Positions 1 to 8,900 of a DNA stretch of 22,677 nt are shown one piece after another. A program made the translations under genes and the position numbers. Numbering within the stretch: position 1 is the stretch's first letter; every line of letters begins with the position of its first letter. The notes below the pieces were generated by a model. The model was given only the letters and a program-made list of their open reading frames with translations. It was not told the origin of the DNA and did not search any database. The stretch comes from a virus: the IMG/VR virus record IMGVR_UViG_3300029448_000478, positions 1-22,677 of that record; one strand, written 5' to 3'.

Positions 1-2895
1 GATTCGAATGATAACAGAAAGTATTTTGATGATGGTAAGTTCAAGGATAGGTTACCTTATAATATTCCAGCTAGAGATGATAGCACATTTGGTTTTGATG
101 AACCATTTATATTGAGACCGATAGGTAATACATGGGGATTAGATAAACCTGAAGGAGAAGGATTTTTTGCTGGTGTCGGTGACTTTTTAAGTCAGATAGA
201 TTCTGCAGCAGGAGATGTTGTTAGAGGAGCACCAGGTTTTACTGGTTTGATTTCAAGAACACTACATGATGCTGTTAGACTTGGTAAATTCTTACTTACA
301 CCTAAAGGTATCTTTTTTCTAGCAAAACAGGCAGGACTACAATTATTAAATCCAAGAAGTGAAACAAGAATATATAATCCATTATCATTAGCCTCTATAG
401 CACCAATCGTTCATATGGATAGGCATCTGAATGAAAGTGGGACTAATAAACTTTATGAGGCAGTAACAAAACATATTGGTATTGATTTATCATTTATAAG
501 TGATGGGGATGCTGATAGTCCACTTGGTAATTATGCCAAGGCCGTAAAGCAAGGACCTTTCAGTAAATCTTGGGTCGATGGAACTACAAAACGAACAACA
601 ATAGCACATCTTGTTGCAATGGTTCCAAGTGCGGGTGGACAAATAGCTCTACCTGGTATACCTGAATTATCATTTGACTTAACGGCAGGAACTATTACAT
701 CACTTTCTCCTAATGTATTTCCTGAGTTAAATAATCAACCTTCATCACCTGATGCACCTTATGCAAAAAATGTTGGTTCACCGATTAATATTGTAATTGA
801 CAAAACAACTGCAGCTGATATGTTAGCTGGAAGACAAGGTGATATATCAGAAAAATCTATACCATTTCAAAAAAATATAGGATTATTAAAAGACGATTTT
901 GAGGGTATATCACTTGGGCATCCTGGTATTCTATATGATGCTCAGAATCCTGACGGAAAATCGGTTGAGCCAAAACTTTATAAAGAGGAAGGAGAAAGTA
1001 TACCAGCAGTAAGAAAGTTTATTATAAATGCTAACGACCCCTTTAATCCTCATGTTGATTTAGCTTTGTATGGTGAGGGACCTATTCCGTATAAAACCAT
1101 ACTTACAAACCTATCCCCTTATATTGATACAGACTCAACAATATATAATAAAACAAATAATTACTTATCCTTAAAGAAAAAAGGTGCAGATGGTAACGAT
1201 GGATATTTTCGATTAGGAACAGGATCACCATCAGTAATCAAAAATTTCAATTTTACTTCTAAACAAAGTGGAACGGATACTACTGGTGTTCTCGGAGAAA
1301 CTATTACTTATAAGTATGACCCATTCAAAACTGAAAATGATGGATATATAAGTCCTACAATCAAGTATTTTTATGACAATAATCAAGGTTTAAATCAAGG
1401 TGATGATACTAAAGATGGATATGTCAAACGATACCATGATGCTCTAACAGAGGGTAGTCCCAAAACATTAGGTGATACATATGAAAAGTTTGTATTGGAT
1501 AATAATAATTTTGGTCGTATGAATCAAGATTTGGATAATCCAACAATTCTCATAAATTCAATATACAAAGATGAGGAAAGATTTCCTAACGCCCTTTCAA
1601 CTGAACCCCAATCACTTTCAACTTTACCAACCACATCCACACAAGGACGACAAGGTCAGTCACTTAACTTTCTTCAAGACCCTAATAATGATTTTAAAAC
1701 AAGAAGTGTTGGTAATTTATTTGGGCCAAGAAACAGAAGTAAATTTGGATTAGTAAATATAACACAAGATGTTGATGATGATGCTAAATATTCATCTACC
1801 AAAGGAGATGGTATCTCACCATTGACAGTTTATAGTGAAAATAGGTTCAAACCTGAGGGAATTAAAGGAGCAACCGAACATGAATTCCAATTAACAGCAC
1901 CGAACAGAGTCGCAGAAGTAGATGGAGTTTTATTCAAAAGAACTTTAGAAACGACAAGTATCACAAATCAAAATTTACACCACAGAGGTGTTGAAGGTGC
2001 TCCTGACTCAAAGGCACTTGGTGTAGGTATATCCAACATTGATAGGTATAGAGTTCTTGCCTATGGTGAATTACCTGATAAAGATAATACTTCACAAAGA
2101 TATTCTGAAAGAGTTAAGGAAGTAAAGGATGGAGTCAAGACTACGGAATCAGTTCCCCCTTTGATGTCAGATTCAGGTGTAATATCAGTATCTACAAAAT
2201 TTGGTAGTCTTGTAAAGAATAAGAGTTTGGGTGATTTAGAAAGGATGGAAAGAATAAATCGTCATAAATATGGTGAAGATGATAACAATGATGACTATAT
2301 AAAATTCAAGTTTTTTGATTTAAATAATAATAAGTATGTCATATTTCCAGCCACTCTGAATGGTATATCTGATTCTGTAACGCCAGAGTATTCAAGTGAA
2401 AAATATATTGGTAGACCTGATAAAATTCACACTTACATTGGAACAGATAGAGAAATAAGTTTTAGCTTCTCTGTGGCAGCCTCATCTAAGCAAGATTTAA
2501 TAATATGTTGGGAAAAATTAAATTACTTATTGGGATTGACTTATCCTTCATGGAAAAAAATATCTAACAGTAATAGAATGGACGCACCATTTATAACACT
2601 CACCATAGGTGATATGTATAACAAGATGCCTGGTTATCTACAAAGTTTATCATTTTCCGTTAATGAACAATCCACATGGGAGATTGATGAGGGTTATCAA
2701 TTACCAAAGGTCGTAGATGTAGAATGTTCATTCACTCATATTGGTAGTCATATACTAGCATCTCAAGGTAAACACTTCGACTTACCTTGGCTAAGAGAAT
2801 TCAGATATACTGAGGGTAATGAATATGAATTATCAGACGACAGACCAGGTGTCTCTGAAACCGATACACAAGATTTTCAAAATTTATTAGGATAA
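1..2895 (+). CDS. Large tail/baseplate structural protein (5' partial)
   Basis: The reading frame is open from the first base of the window, so the N-terminus lies outside; the TTG at 112 is an internal codon rather than a start. At least 964 residues are visible. The N-terminal part carries a hydrophobic stretch (about 270-340 nt) followed by a segment rich in Asn, Asp and Gly, typical of virion proteins. The C-terminal part (about 2290-2790 nt) looks like a separate compact beta-rich domain with the phrases YIKFKFFDL, ISFSFSVAA and PKVVDVECSFTHIG, reminiscent of tail-tube-associated baseplate proteins. It ends 3 bases before a LysM-like baseplate gene, and a hub-like gene follows, which supports a baseplate or tail-tube-initiator role. 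No enzyme motif was seen. The role is inferred from context and composition; the reality of the gene is secure. Confidence 0.8.
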   Translation, partial: DSNDNRKYFDDGKFKDRLPYNIPARDDSTFGFDEPFILRPIGNTWGLDKPEGEGFFAGVGDFLSQIDSAAGDVVRGAPGFTGLISRTLHDAVRLGKFLLTPKGIFFLAKQAGLQLLNPRSETRIYNPLSLASIAPIVHMDRHLNESGTNKLYEAVTKHIGIDLSFISDGDADSPLGNYAKAVKQGPFSKSWVDGTTKRTTIAHLVAMVPSAGGQIALPGIPELSFDLTAGTITSLSPNVFPELNNQPSSPDAPYAKNVGSPINIVIDKTTAADMLAGRQGDISEKSIPFQKNIGLLKDDFEGISLGHPGILYDAQNPDGKSVEPKLYKEEGESIPAVRKFIINANDPFNPHVDLALYGEGPIPYKTILTNLSPYIDTDSTIYNKTNNYLSLKKKGADGNDGYFRLGTGSPSVIKNFNFTSKQSGTDTTGVLGETITYKYDPFKTENDGYISPTIKYFYDNNQGLNQGDDTKDGYVKRYHDALTEGSPKTLGDTYEKFVLDNNNFGRMNQDLDNPTILINSIYKDEERFPNALSTEPQSLSTLPTTSTQGRQGQSLNFLQDPNNDFKTRSVGNLFGPRNRSKFGLVNITQDVDDDAKYSSTKGDGISPLTVYSENRFKPEGIKGATEHEFQLTAPNRVAEVDGVLFKRTLETTSITNQNLHHRGVEGAPDSKALGVGISNIDRYRVLAYGELPDKDNTSQRYSERVKEVKDGVKTTESVPPLMSDSGVISVSTKFGSLVKNKSLGDLERMERINRHKYGEDDNNDDYIKFKFFDLNNNKYVIFPATLNGISDSVTPEYSSEKYIGRPDKIHTYIGTDREISFSFSVAASSKQDLIICWEKLNYLLGLTYPSWKKISNSNRMDAPFITLTIGDMYNKMPGYLQSLSFSVNEQSTWEIDEGYQLPKVVDVECSFTHIGSHILASQGKHFDLPWLREFRYTEGNEYELSDDRPGVSETDTQDFQNLLG

Positions 2896-2898
2896 ACA

Positions 2899-3210
2899 AT
2901 GGGTAGATACGAAAATACAGTGACTAAGAAAAATAAAATAGGACAAAGGGTATATGGTATTACTCTCTATCCATCAATACCGATTCAAGATGGTGATAAA
3001 TTTTATGTCCCAACAGATGGAGAGAGATTGGATACCTTAGCCCACAAGTTTTATGGTGACACCTCACTTTGGTGGATAATTGCAGAGGCAAATTTTCTGA
3101 AAAATGGAAGTTTTTCACTCGATCCTGATAAAGAATTAAGAATACCAATGAATATTAGTCCTATACTAACGGAGTTCAGAAGTATAAATCAAGAATTTTT
3201 GAACAGATAA
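2899..3210 (+). CDS. Small LysM-like baseplate wedge protein (gp53-type)
   Basis: A 103-residue protein. Residues 41-84 form a LysM-like unit: GERLDTLAHKFYGDTSLWW, then a helix (IIAEAN), then a DPDKELRIP strand. In contractile-tail phages this arrangement is typical of the small baseplate wedge protein (T4 gp53 has an equivalent 'LANAIYGNPQLYWVLL' helix) and of P2 gpX-type LysM tail proteins. The gene starts 3 bases after the upstream structural gene and ends 4 bases before the hub-like gene, so the three are one translational block. It probably sits in the virion baseplate. It could instead be a LysM protein of the tube end rather than a strict gp53 homologue. Confidence 0.75.
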   Translation: MGRYENTVTKKNKIGQRVYGITLYPSIPIQDGDKFYVPTDGERLDTLAHKFYGDTSLWWIIAEANFLKNGSFSLDPDKELRIPMNISPILTEFRSINQEFLNR

Positions 3211-3214
3211 TGTT

Positions 3215-5944
3215 ATGATAAATCTAGCACCAATCAACAAAAATGTTAGACAAACACTCGTTGATAGAGAAAAGGCAGCAGCAAGACGCGATTCTCAAAA
3301 TTCTCACGAAACGATAAGTGAAAAATTACAACATAAGTTAGTTAAGGCCCTTTGGGTTAAGATGTATAGTGGTGTAAATTGGAATGGTATCAATGGGGCA
3401 AGAATTTATGGTGGTGAAGTTTTCAAAAATGTAAATGAAGGTTACCCATTAAATTTTGGTTTTACTGAACTCTATGAAGATTCCCACCCTTTAGCACCCA
3501 CCACAGATAGGTTAAAAAGACCGATAGCTGGAATTTTGGATTTATCATGCGAGTATAAAGGTGGATTAAAGGCTATTAGAGAAGCAACTATTAATTGGGT
3601 TGCACATTCTTTGACTGATTTAGAAAGACTAATACCATTTTTTGCATCACCAGGTAAGGGTATTCTTTTGGAGTGGGGATATGGTTCTACAAAAGAGATG
3701 ACCTCACAAACGAATACAACGGTAGATGAAAAAGATTTTTTAGATGGAACTGCATATACGGGTATTAATTCTTTGGTTCTAAAAACTGGTGGATTGTATG
3801 ATGGTATGGCTGGAATTATATCTAATTTTGAATGGTCACTTAGAGATGATGGTGGGTTTAATGTTCAAACAACCATAGTGTCTCGTGGTGTAAATGTTTT
3901 AAGTAAACAACTCGACCAAGCTGACGCACCATTAACTACATCAAATACGGGTCAACCTGATACTCAAGAAGTATGGCCAACTCTCGGAGAGTTTATAGCG
4001 GGTATGCAAGAAACCTTAATTACTATAGCTGTGGGTTCAACATCTTGGTTTGGGTCTAAGAATGTGAGTAAACCATTGGCAAAACCAACTGATACAACCT
4101 GGCAAAGAGGTTCCGTTCAACCACCTGGTGTTTTTATGACTCGAAGTGATGGTAGTTGGTTTGGGTTAACAAAAAATGCAGGCCCTTATATGACATGGGG
4201 TTGGATGGAAGATAATATATTATCTAAGTGGGTGGCAAAATATGATGAAAAGGGCAATATAACTAATTCATTTAGGAGTATAGAACCAGTTGTGGATAAG
4301 GAAACTGGTCAATTTGAATCTCAAGGTGGTGGGTTGACTGATGATATCAAAGAGGCTAAATTTCAATCTGTGGTTGTCAGTAATCATTTTGCACTCGTAA
4401 CTCCACATAGAGATAGATGGATTATACCAGGTCAGTTTCCTGTTGAAGAAGACGAGGAAACAGGTTTTTTCGATAAGCTAAGATTAAATCCAAAAGAGTT
4501 TAGTGCCGCTGTTTCATCAATAGCAGATAATAATTTCGAGAAATTCGGAGTTTCAAATAATGAAAATGATGGTGGATATTTAAGAAACTTAATACTTTCA
4601 GTTGACATGGTGATGGAAGCCTTTCAAGATGCTAAAACATTATCACAAGGATTACAAAACCTATTTAATGATATTAACTCCGATGTGAATGGTTTTTGGA
4701 GTTTTACAGTAGTTAATGACCCATATTTGGCTGGAAATGTAAAAGTCATTGATACAAAAAGCACTGTGGACAACCCATCTTCATATATTGAAAAGGCGAA
4801 AAACACTAAGGAAGAAAATAAAGTAGACTCTCCAATGTATGTGTTTGAATCTTGGGGAGATAGAAGTATTGTTATCAGTCAAACATTATCAGCAAAATTA
4901 CCAAGTTCATTTGCCGTATCAGCCATGTATGCTGGAACAGCAAAAAAAGGAACATCAAATACACAAGGGGATGCCGATGGGGCAGCTTTTGGTTCATTGG
5001 GTGGTGATGGAGATGATGAGTCACAAAAAAATATTGTAGAACCTGCTAAATTATCAGGTAAGTTTGGTTCTATAAATCCATTTTTATTAGAAAATGCAGG
5101 AGACATGAGTGGAACCAGTGATGGATATTTTGGTGTAGAAAAGGGGATAGAGTTTGATTTGATAGATTGGAAAGCTTTGATTGAAAAGTATCAAGAGAAT
5201 CACGAAGATAGAAAAGATGATGAAAAAGATGCAGCAGACAAGAAAATCGATTCAAAGGCAAATACTGCTTCGAAGACTGATGCCCCTATTACGAACTTCT
5301 TTAAGGATTTTGATTCTAAGGCCCTATACACAGATGATGGTAATTTAAAAGAAAATTTTAAAGACGAAATTCTTCATAAAAGAGTTATGAATAATATTTT
5401 ATCAGGAACTGTAAATAAAGAAATGAAGAGTATATCAGCCGATAAAGCTCAAAAAATGAAAGATGCACAAACCTCGACTGATTTATATCCAGTTGATTTG
5501 GACATTACCATCTCGGGTATAGGTGGTATTTATCCAGGTAATGTTTTTCATGTGAGTTACCTACCTGATAGGTTTAAAAATTATTGTGTTTTTCAAGTAA
5601 TGAGTGTAAGTCAAGCAATTAGTGGTGGTAAATGGGAGACCTCAATAGGTGGTCAGTTAAGAGTTGCTATAGGTGCAATCATGGATGCAGCAGGATATGA
5701 TCCTCAACTTATCACCAAAGGTGATGCTAAAATAGCAGAAGATTCTAATTTGGGCCAATCAGAAACTACCAATAGTCGGCCGGCAACAGTATCTCCATCA
5801 GCTGAAAGTGGGGTGAACAATCCTGATGACATTGAAGTCGATGATGGTTTAGTAGGAGAAGGTGATCCTGATTATGTAGGTCCTCCTTCAGCACCAAACG
5901 CTGGTGATTTCGTTCCATCAGGTGGGTGGCCAGGTCAAGGGTAA
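3215..5944 (+). CDS. Baseplate hub-like structural protein
   Basis: A 909-residue protein. Residues about 60-160 hold a conserved-looking segment (SCEYKGGLKAIREATINW, then LIPFFASPGKGILLEWGYG). After a long middle part, a D/K-rich charged linker lies at about 657-692. Residues about 757-825 form a beta-rich block beginning VDLDITISGIGGIYPGNVF and ending KWETSIGGQLRVAIG. That last pattern, a short 'where-is-it, how-is-it-measured' beta barrel with PGN followed by a GGxW strand, recalls hub/spike-adaptor proteins of contractile tails. The C-terminal 80 residues are low-complexity (Pro, Gly, Asp, Ser). The position directly after a LysM-like baseplate gene supports a hub or central baseplate role (gp27/gpD type), but I do not recognise an exact family. 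No lysozyme or peptidase motif was seen. Confidence 0.7.
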   Translation: MINLAPINKNVRQTLVDREKAAARRDSQNSHETISEKLQHKLVKALWVKMYSGVNWNGINGARIYGGEVFKNVNEGYPLNFGFTELYEDSHPLAPTTDRLKRPIAGILDLSCEYKGGLKAIREATINWVAHSLTDLERLIPFFASPGKGILLEWGYGSTKEMTSQTNTTVDEKDFLDGTAYTGINSLVLKTGGLYDGMAGIISNFEWSLRDDGGFNVQTTIVSRGVNVLSKQLDQADAPLTTSNTGQPDTQEVWPTLGEFIAGMQETLITIAVGSTSWFGSKNVSKPLAKPTDTTWQRGSVQPPGVFMTRSDGSWFGLTKNAGPYMTWGWMEDNILSKWVAKYDEKGNITNSFRSIEPVVDKETGQFESQGGGLTDDIKEAKFQSVVVSNHFALVTPHRDRWIIPGQFPVEEDEETGFFDKLRLNPKEFSAAVSSIADNNFEKFGVSNNENDGGYLRNLILSVDMVMEAFQDAKTLSQGLQNLFNDINSDVNGFWSFTVVNDPYLAGNVKVIDTKSTVDNPSSYIEKAKNTKEENKVDSPMYVFESWGDRSIVISQTLSAKLPSSFAVSAMYAGTAKKGTSNTQGDADGAAFGSLGGDGDDESQKNIVEPAKLSGKFGSINPFLLENAGDMSGTSDGYFGVEKGIEFDLIDWKALIEKYQENHEDRKDDEKDAADKKIDSKANTASKTDAPITNFFKDFDSKALYTDDGNLKENFKDEILHKRVMNNILSGTVNKEMKSISADKAQKMKDAQTSTDLYPVDLDITISGIGGIYPGNVFHVSYLPDRFKNYCVFQVMSVSQAISGGKWETSIGGQLRVAIGAIMDAAGYDPQLITKGDAKIAEDSNLGQSETTNSRPATVSPSAESGVNNPDDIEVDDGLVGEGDPDYVGPPSAPNAGDFVPSGGWPGQG

Positions 5945-5949
5945 ATTAA

Positions 5950-6864
5950 ATGAAATCAAAGAAAAAGAAAAATAAAAAAGGTAAAAAGAAAAAAAACAGT
6001 AAACTTTTTTCCAACCTCGGATTTGACCTTGATGCGGTCAAGAATTATTTACCTGGTGCTTGGAAGACTAATCTACAAACCTTGAGAGACATGAAAAATG
6101 AAATCAAAATCCCATCTAAGGCACCCAATAATAAATTTTACAACATCGATAACGCGGGTGTAGTCAATAACACCAATGAATTCATATACTCTGATAGAAC
6201 AATGGTTGAAAGGAACACACCTTATCATATTCATATAGATCCTGATACGAAAAAAGAAACATACATGACGGAAGCTAAACATGAACCTCAATCTGTTAAA
6301 ATATTTAGGGTAAATGGAAATACATTACTTGGTCAGTATCGAAAACTCAAGGCAAATATACCACCACAGGATTATGTTGAACCTTACGAGTGGAATCCTG
6401 CTAAAAAAGATATCAAAAGAGGATTTTCAAAAAGATACTTCGTTAGACAATCCTATGGGGATGAGTTGGTATTTGAAATCAATGAATTAGATTCAAACAA
6501 AAGTGTAACAATGTATGAACAAATAAAAGTCGATTGGGCAGTTGGATATAATAAAAAAGTAACTTTTGATAAAAATACAGAAAATCTTCAATTCTTAGAG
6601 GAGTCAGGATTTGAAGAACTATTGGATGTTTTAGATGCATATGATGGTTATTTAGGACCTGAGGATGTGTTAGAAAATAAATTATTAAGCTTGGATTCAA
6701 GTGTAATTCGATTCGACCCTTCTAAAATGGGCGGTAAGAAAAAAAACAAAAAAGGTGGAAAAAAGAAAAAGAAGAAAAAGAAAGGTGGTTCTAAGGGTGG
6801 CGCATCAGGTGGTAGTCAAGGTGGTTCAAGTGGTGGTTCCAGCGGAGGCGGTGGAGCTTATTAA
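5950..6864 (+). CDS. Unknown protein with lysine-rich ends and Gly/Ser-rich tail
   Basis: A 304-residue protein I do not recognise. Twelve of the first 18 residues are lysine. The last 44 residues (about 261-304) are a lysine block, including eight consecutive lysines, followed by GG-S repeats ending GGGGAY. The body between is ordinary soluble sequence with YFVRQSYGDELVFEINELD and acidic helices near the end (LEESGFEELLDVLDAYDGYL). No signal peptide or membrane segment is seen. It closes the structural block, starting 5 bases after the hub-like gene and separated from thyX by a 53-base gap with a palindrome. Basic ends could bind nucleic acid, lipid A or another polyanion, and glycine-rich tails occur in phage adhesins. 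Both ideas are inference. Confidence 0.7.
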   Translation: MKSKKKKNKKGKKKKNSKLFSNLGFDLDAVKNYLPGAWKTNLQTLRDMKNEIKIPSKAPNNKFYNIDNAGVVNNTNEFIYSDRTMVERNTPYHIHIDPDTKKETYMTEAKHEPQSVKIFRVNGNTLLGQYRKLKANIPPQDYVEPYEWNPAKKDIKRGFSKRYFVRQSYGDELVFEINELDSNKSVTMYEQIKVDWAVGYNKKVTFDKNTENLQFLEESGFEELLDVLDAYDGYLGPEDVLENKLLSLDSSVIRFDPSKMGGKKKNKKGGKKKKKKKKGGSKGGASGGSQGGSSGGSSGGGGAY

Positions 6865-6873
6865 AAGTGTATT

Positions 6874-6888
6874 TGAGATTTTATCTCA
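6874..6888. promoter_or_regulatory. 15-bp perfect palindrome before thyX
   Basis: The sequence TGAGAT TTT ATCTCA is a perfect 6-bp inverted repeat with a 3-base centre, 10 bases after the stop of the structural block. It has no T-run after it, so it is a poor intrinsic terminator. A candidate -10 (TATATT, 6894-6899) lies just downstream with a weak TTTGAG 16 bases upstream of it, which would place the palindrome in the promoter spacer, a common operator position. It may equally be a small mRNA hairpin. Confidence 0.35.
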
Positions 6889-6917
6889 CTAATTATATTC
6901 AAAATTAAGGTTATATT

Positions 6918-7619
6918 ATGAAAGTCGATGTATTAGATAAGGGTTATATTGAACTTGTCGATACACTTGGAGATGACTTAACGCCCGTTAATGCAGCTCG
7001 TGTATCTTTTGGTGGTCGTAGTGATGAATTCACCAACAAGGACAAAAGACTATCAAGGTTTTTAATCAAACACAAACATTTTAGTCCATTCAGACATCAA
7101 CATATTATGGTGATTATTAAGGCACCTGAATTTGTGATGCGACAATGGTATAAGCATGTTGTTGGTATAGAAACCACATCATCAAGTGTAACAAAAGACC
7201 ATGCTTGGAATGAGATTAGTGGTCGTTACATTCCTGTTCAAGAGTATTATCATCCAAATGTTTGGAGAAAACAGAGTGAGGATAACAAACAGGCAAGTGA
7301 AGGTGTGTTGGATGATTTACAGCAGAAGAGAATGTCCGCGTGTTACAATGATTATATGCAACAGGTCGAAATGACTTACGATAGGATGATTAAGGCTGGA
7401 ATGGCTAAAGAACAGGCTCGTATCGTGCTTCCACTTTCACAATACACATTAGTTTGGTGGACAGCGTCTTTCCAAAGTGTGATGAACTTCATCGAATTAA
7501 GAGATGAACCAACGGCACAATGGGAAATACAAGAATATGCAAAAGCACTAAAAGAAATGATGTTAGAGACTTTTCCTGAAACCACTAAACTATGGTCAAA
7601 AGAATATTGGGAAAAATAG
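6918..7619 (+). CDS. thyX: Flavin-dependent thymidylate synthase ThyX
   Basis: A 233-residue protein of normal ThyX length. ThyX makes dTMP from dUMP using methylene-tetrahydrofolate and FAD, in the cytoplasm as a tetramer. Visible hallmarks are the early NAARVSFG, FSPFRHQHI (FAD side), MRQWYKH at 74-80, NEISGRY at 98-104, and the C-terminal REQ-like EQARIVLPLSQYT (165-176) with the dUMP-binding arginine R168. The signature RHRx7S is altered: the second and third residues read KHV and about 12 extra residues (81-97) separate the histidine from NEISGRY. This elongated form still keeps the S and R of SGRY. Start ATG has AAGG upstream. It ends 6 bases before the polymerase-like gene. Together with the reductase at the right end it would raise dNTP supply for phage replication. 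Confidence 0.93.
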   Translation: MKVDVLDKGYIELVDTLGDDLTPVNAARVSFGGRSDEFTNKDKRLSRFLIKHKHFSPFRHQHIMVIIKAPEFVMRQWYKHVVGIETTSSSVTKDHAWNEISGRYIPVQEYYHPNVWRKQSEDNKQASEGVLDDLQQKRMSACYNDYMQQVEMTYDRMIKAGMAKEQARIVLPLSQYTLVWWTASFQSVMNFIELRDEPTAQWEIQEYAKALKEMMLETFPETTKLWSKEYWEK

Positions 7620-7625
7620 GTTATA

Positions 7626-8900
7626 GTGATAATAGAAAAAGACAATCAATTAGAGGATTTCTTACAAGAAAACGAAAATAAAGATTGTTTCATAATTCCA
7701 ATTTTGTCGGATGTAAATCTACATCCACTCAAAAACACTCTGTGTGCTGTGTATGTAAAAATAGTAGATGGGGTGGAGAGAATATTGTGCTTCAATCATG
7801 GTGAAACACTAAAAATAAAATTAGAATTACTCTTGACATTGGATAAACTTGGTCGTAAGTTTGTTTATGATAAAAAACAACTTAATCATATAGTAAAACT
7901 TAATGATGTGGTTGATGTGAACTTACAATACTATATGAGTAAGAATGAACCATTGGAATGGGACGAATTATCCACCAATACACATGATTACTTTCACCGA
8001 GTAATGTGGAAAATGAAAAACACAAATCGTATCATACCAATATTAAAACATTTGGAGTTATGTAGAGAACAGGTTAAGTTATTGGAGAAGCATTATGAAT
8101 TACCAATTCATGAAAAATACAATGATGAGATTATCGGTAATTTAAGTTTTATTGAAAGGGGTGGGTTGAAAAAAGATGATGAGATGGTTTATAGTGAATA
8201 CAATCTATACACCTCAACTGGTAGACCGAGTAATAGATTCGGTGGTATTAACTTTGCCGCCCTCAACAAAAAGGATGGTTCAAGAAAACCATATGTGAGT
8301 CGGTTCGATGATGGGATGTTAGTTGAGTTTGACTATGATGCATATCACTTGAGATTAATAGGACATATATTAGACTATGAGTTTCCAAATGGTTCTGTTC
8401 ATGAGCACATGGCTGAATTTTATGGTGATGTGGATTATGAAACCTCTAAACAGACATCATTTCAGTATCTATATGGTAGGATACCACAAAAAATTATAGA
8501 TACTAACCCATTCTTTTATATTGTGAATGATTACATTACAAAAATTTGGAAGGATTTTAAACGAAGAGATTTGGTAAAAAGTGATATTTATAATAAGGAA
8601 ATACACAAAAAAAATCTTTCTGCCATGAATCGTAATAAGTTGTTTAATTACATGATTCAATTATTAGAAACGGAAAACAACATGAAGGTGTTGAATGATT
8701 TAGTTCCGTATTTAAGAGATAAAAAGAGTAAGTTGATTCTTTATAGTTACGATAGTTTCCTATTTGACTTCAAGATTGAAGATGGATTGGGATTTATAAA
8801 AGATGTCAAGGGTATATTAGAACAGAATGGAGTGTTTCCTACCAAGACATCAAAGGGATTGAATTATCACGAAATGAAAGATATAACGGAGAAATTATGA
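7626..8900 (+). CDS. Divergent family-A (Pol I-like) DNA polymerase domain protein
   Basis: A 424-residue protein starting with GTG (ATAGG lies just upstream). The C-terminal 230 residues follow the Pol I palm/fingers order: STGRPSNRFGGIN (197-209, like TGRLSS..PN), motif A DYDAYHLRLIGH (236-247, catalytic-type D236), motif B KQTSFQYLYG (K275, F279, Y283), a Q-helix-like NYMIQLLETENN (341-352), and motif C YSYDSFLFD (D376). The N-terminal 110 residues could be a reduced 3'-5' exonuclease domain (QLNHIVKLNDVVDVNLQYY). Differences from Pol I: the Glu of motif A is His, the motif B Arg is missing, and the motif C HDE reads YDS. The two metal-binding Asp residues are still present, so activity is possible. 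The start of the next gene overlaps the stop by ATGA. It may be the replicative polymerase, an accessory enzyme, or partly degenerate. Confidence 0.72.
   Translation: MIIEKDNQLEDFLQENENKDCFIIPILSDVNLHPLKNTLCAVYVKIVDGVERILCFNHGETLKIKLELLLTLDKLGRKFVYDKKQLNHIVKLNDVVDVNLQYYMSKNEPLEWDELSTNTHDYFHRVMWKMKNTNRIIPILKHLELCREQVKLLEKHYELPIHEKYNDEIIGNLSFIERGGLKKDDEMVYSEYNLYTSTGRPSNRFGGINFAALNKKDGSRKPYVSRFDDGMLVEFDYDAYHLRLIGHILDYEFPNGSVHEHMAEFYGDVDYETSKQTSFQYLYGRIPQKIIDTNPFFYIVNDYITKIWKDFKRRDLVKSDIYNKEIHKKNLSAMNRNKLFNYMIQLLETENNMKVLNDLVPYLRDKKSKLILYSYDSFLFDFKIEDGLGFIKDVKGILEQNGVFPTKTSKGLNYHEMKDITEKL

Noticed and set aside
112-114. TTG 112 as the start of the first structural gene
   Set aside because: The frame continues open to base 1 with the same composition, so the gene is truncated by the window edge.
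4839-5106. Alternative-frame readings inside the hub-like gene
   Set aside because: No ribosome sites or family signals; shadows of the long gene.
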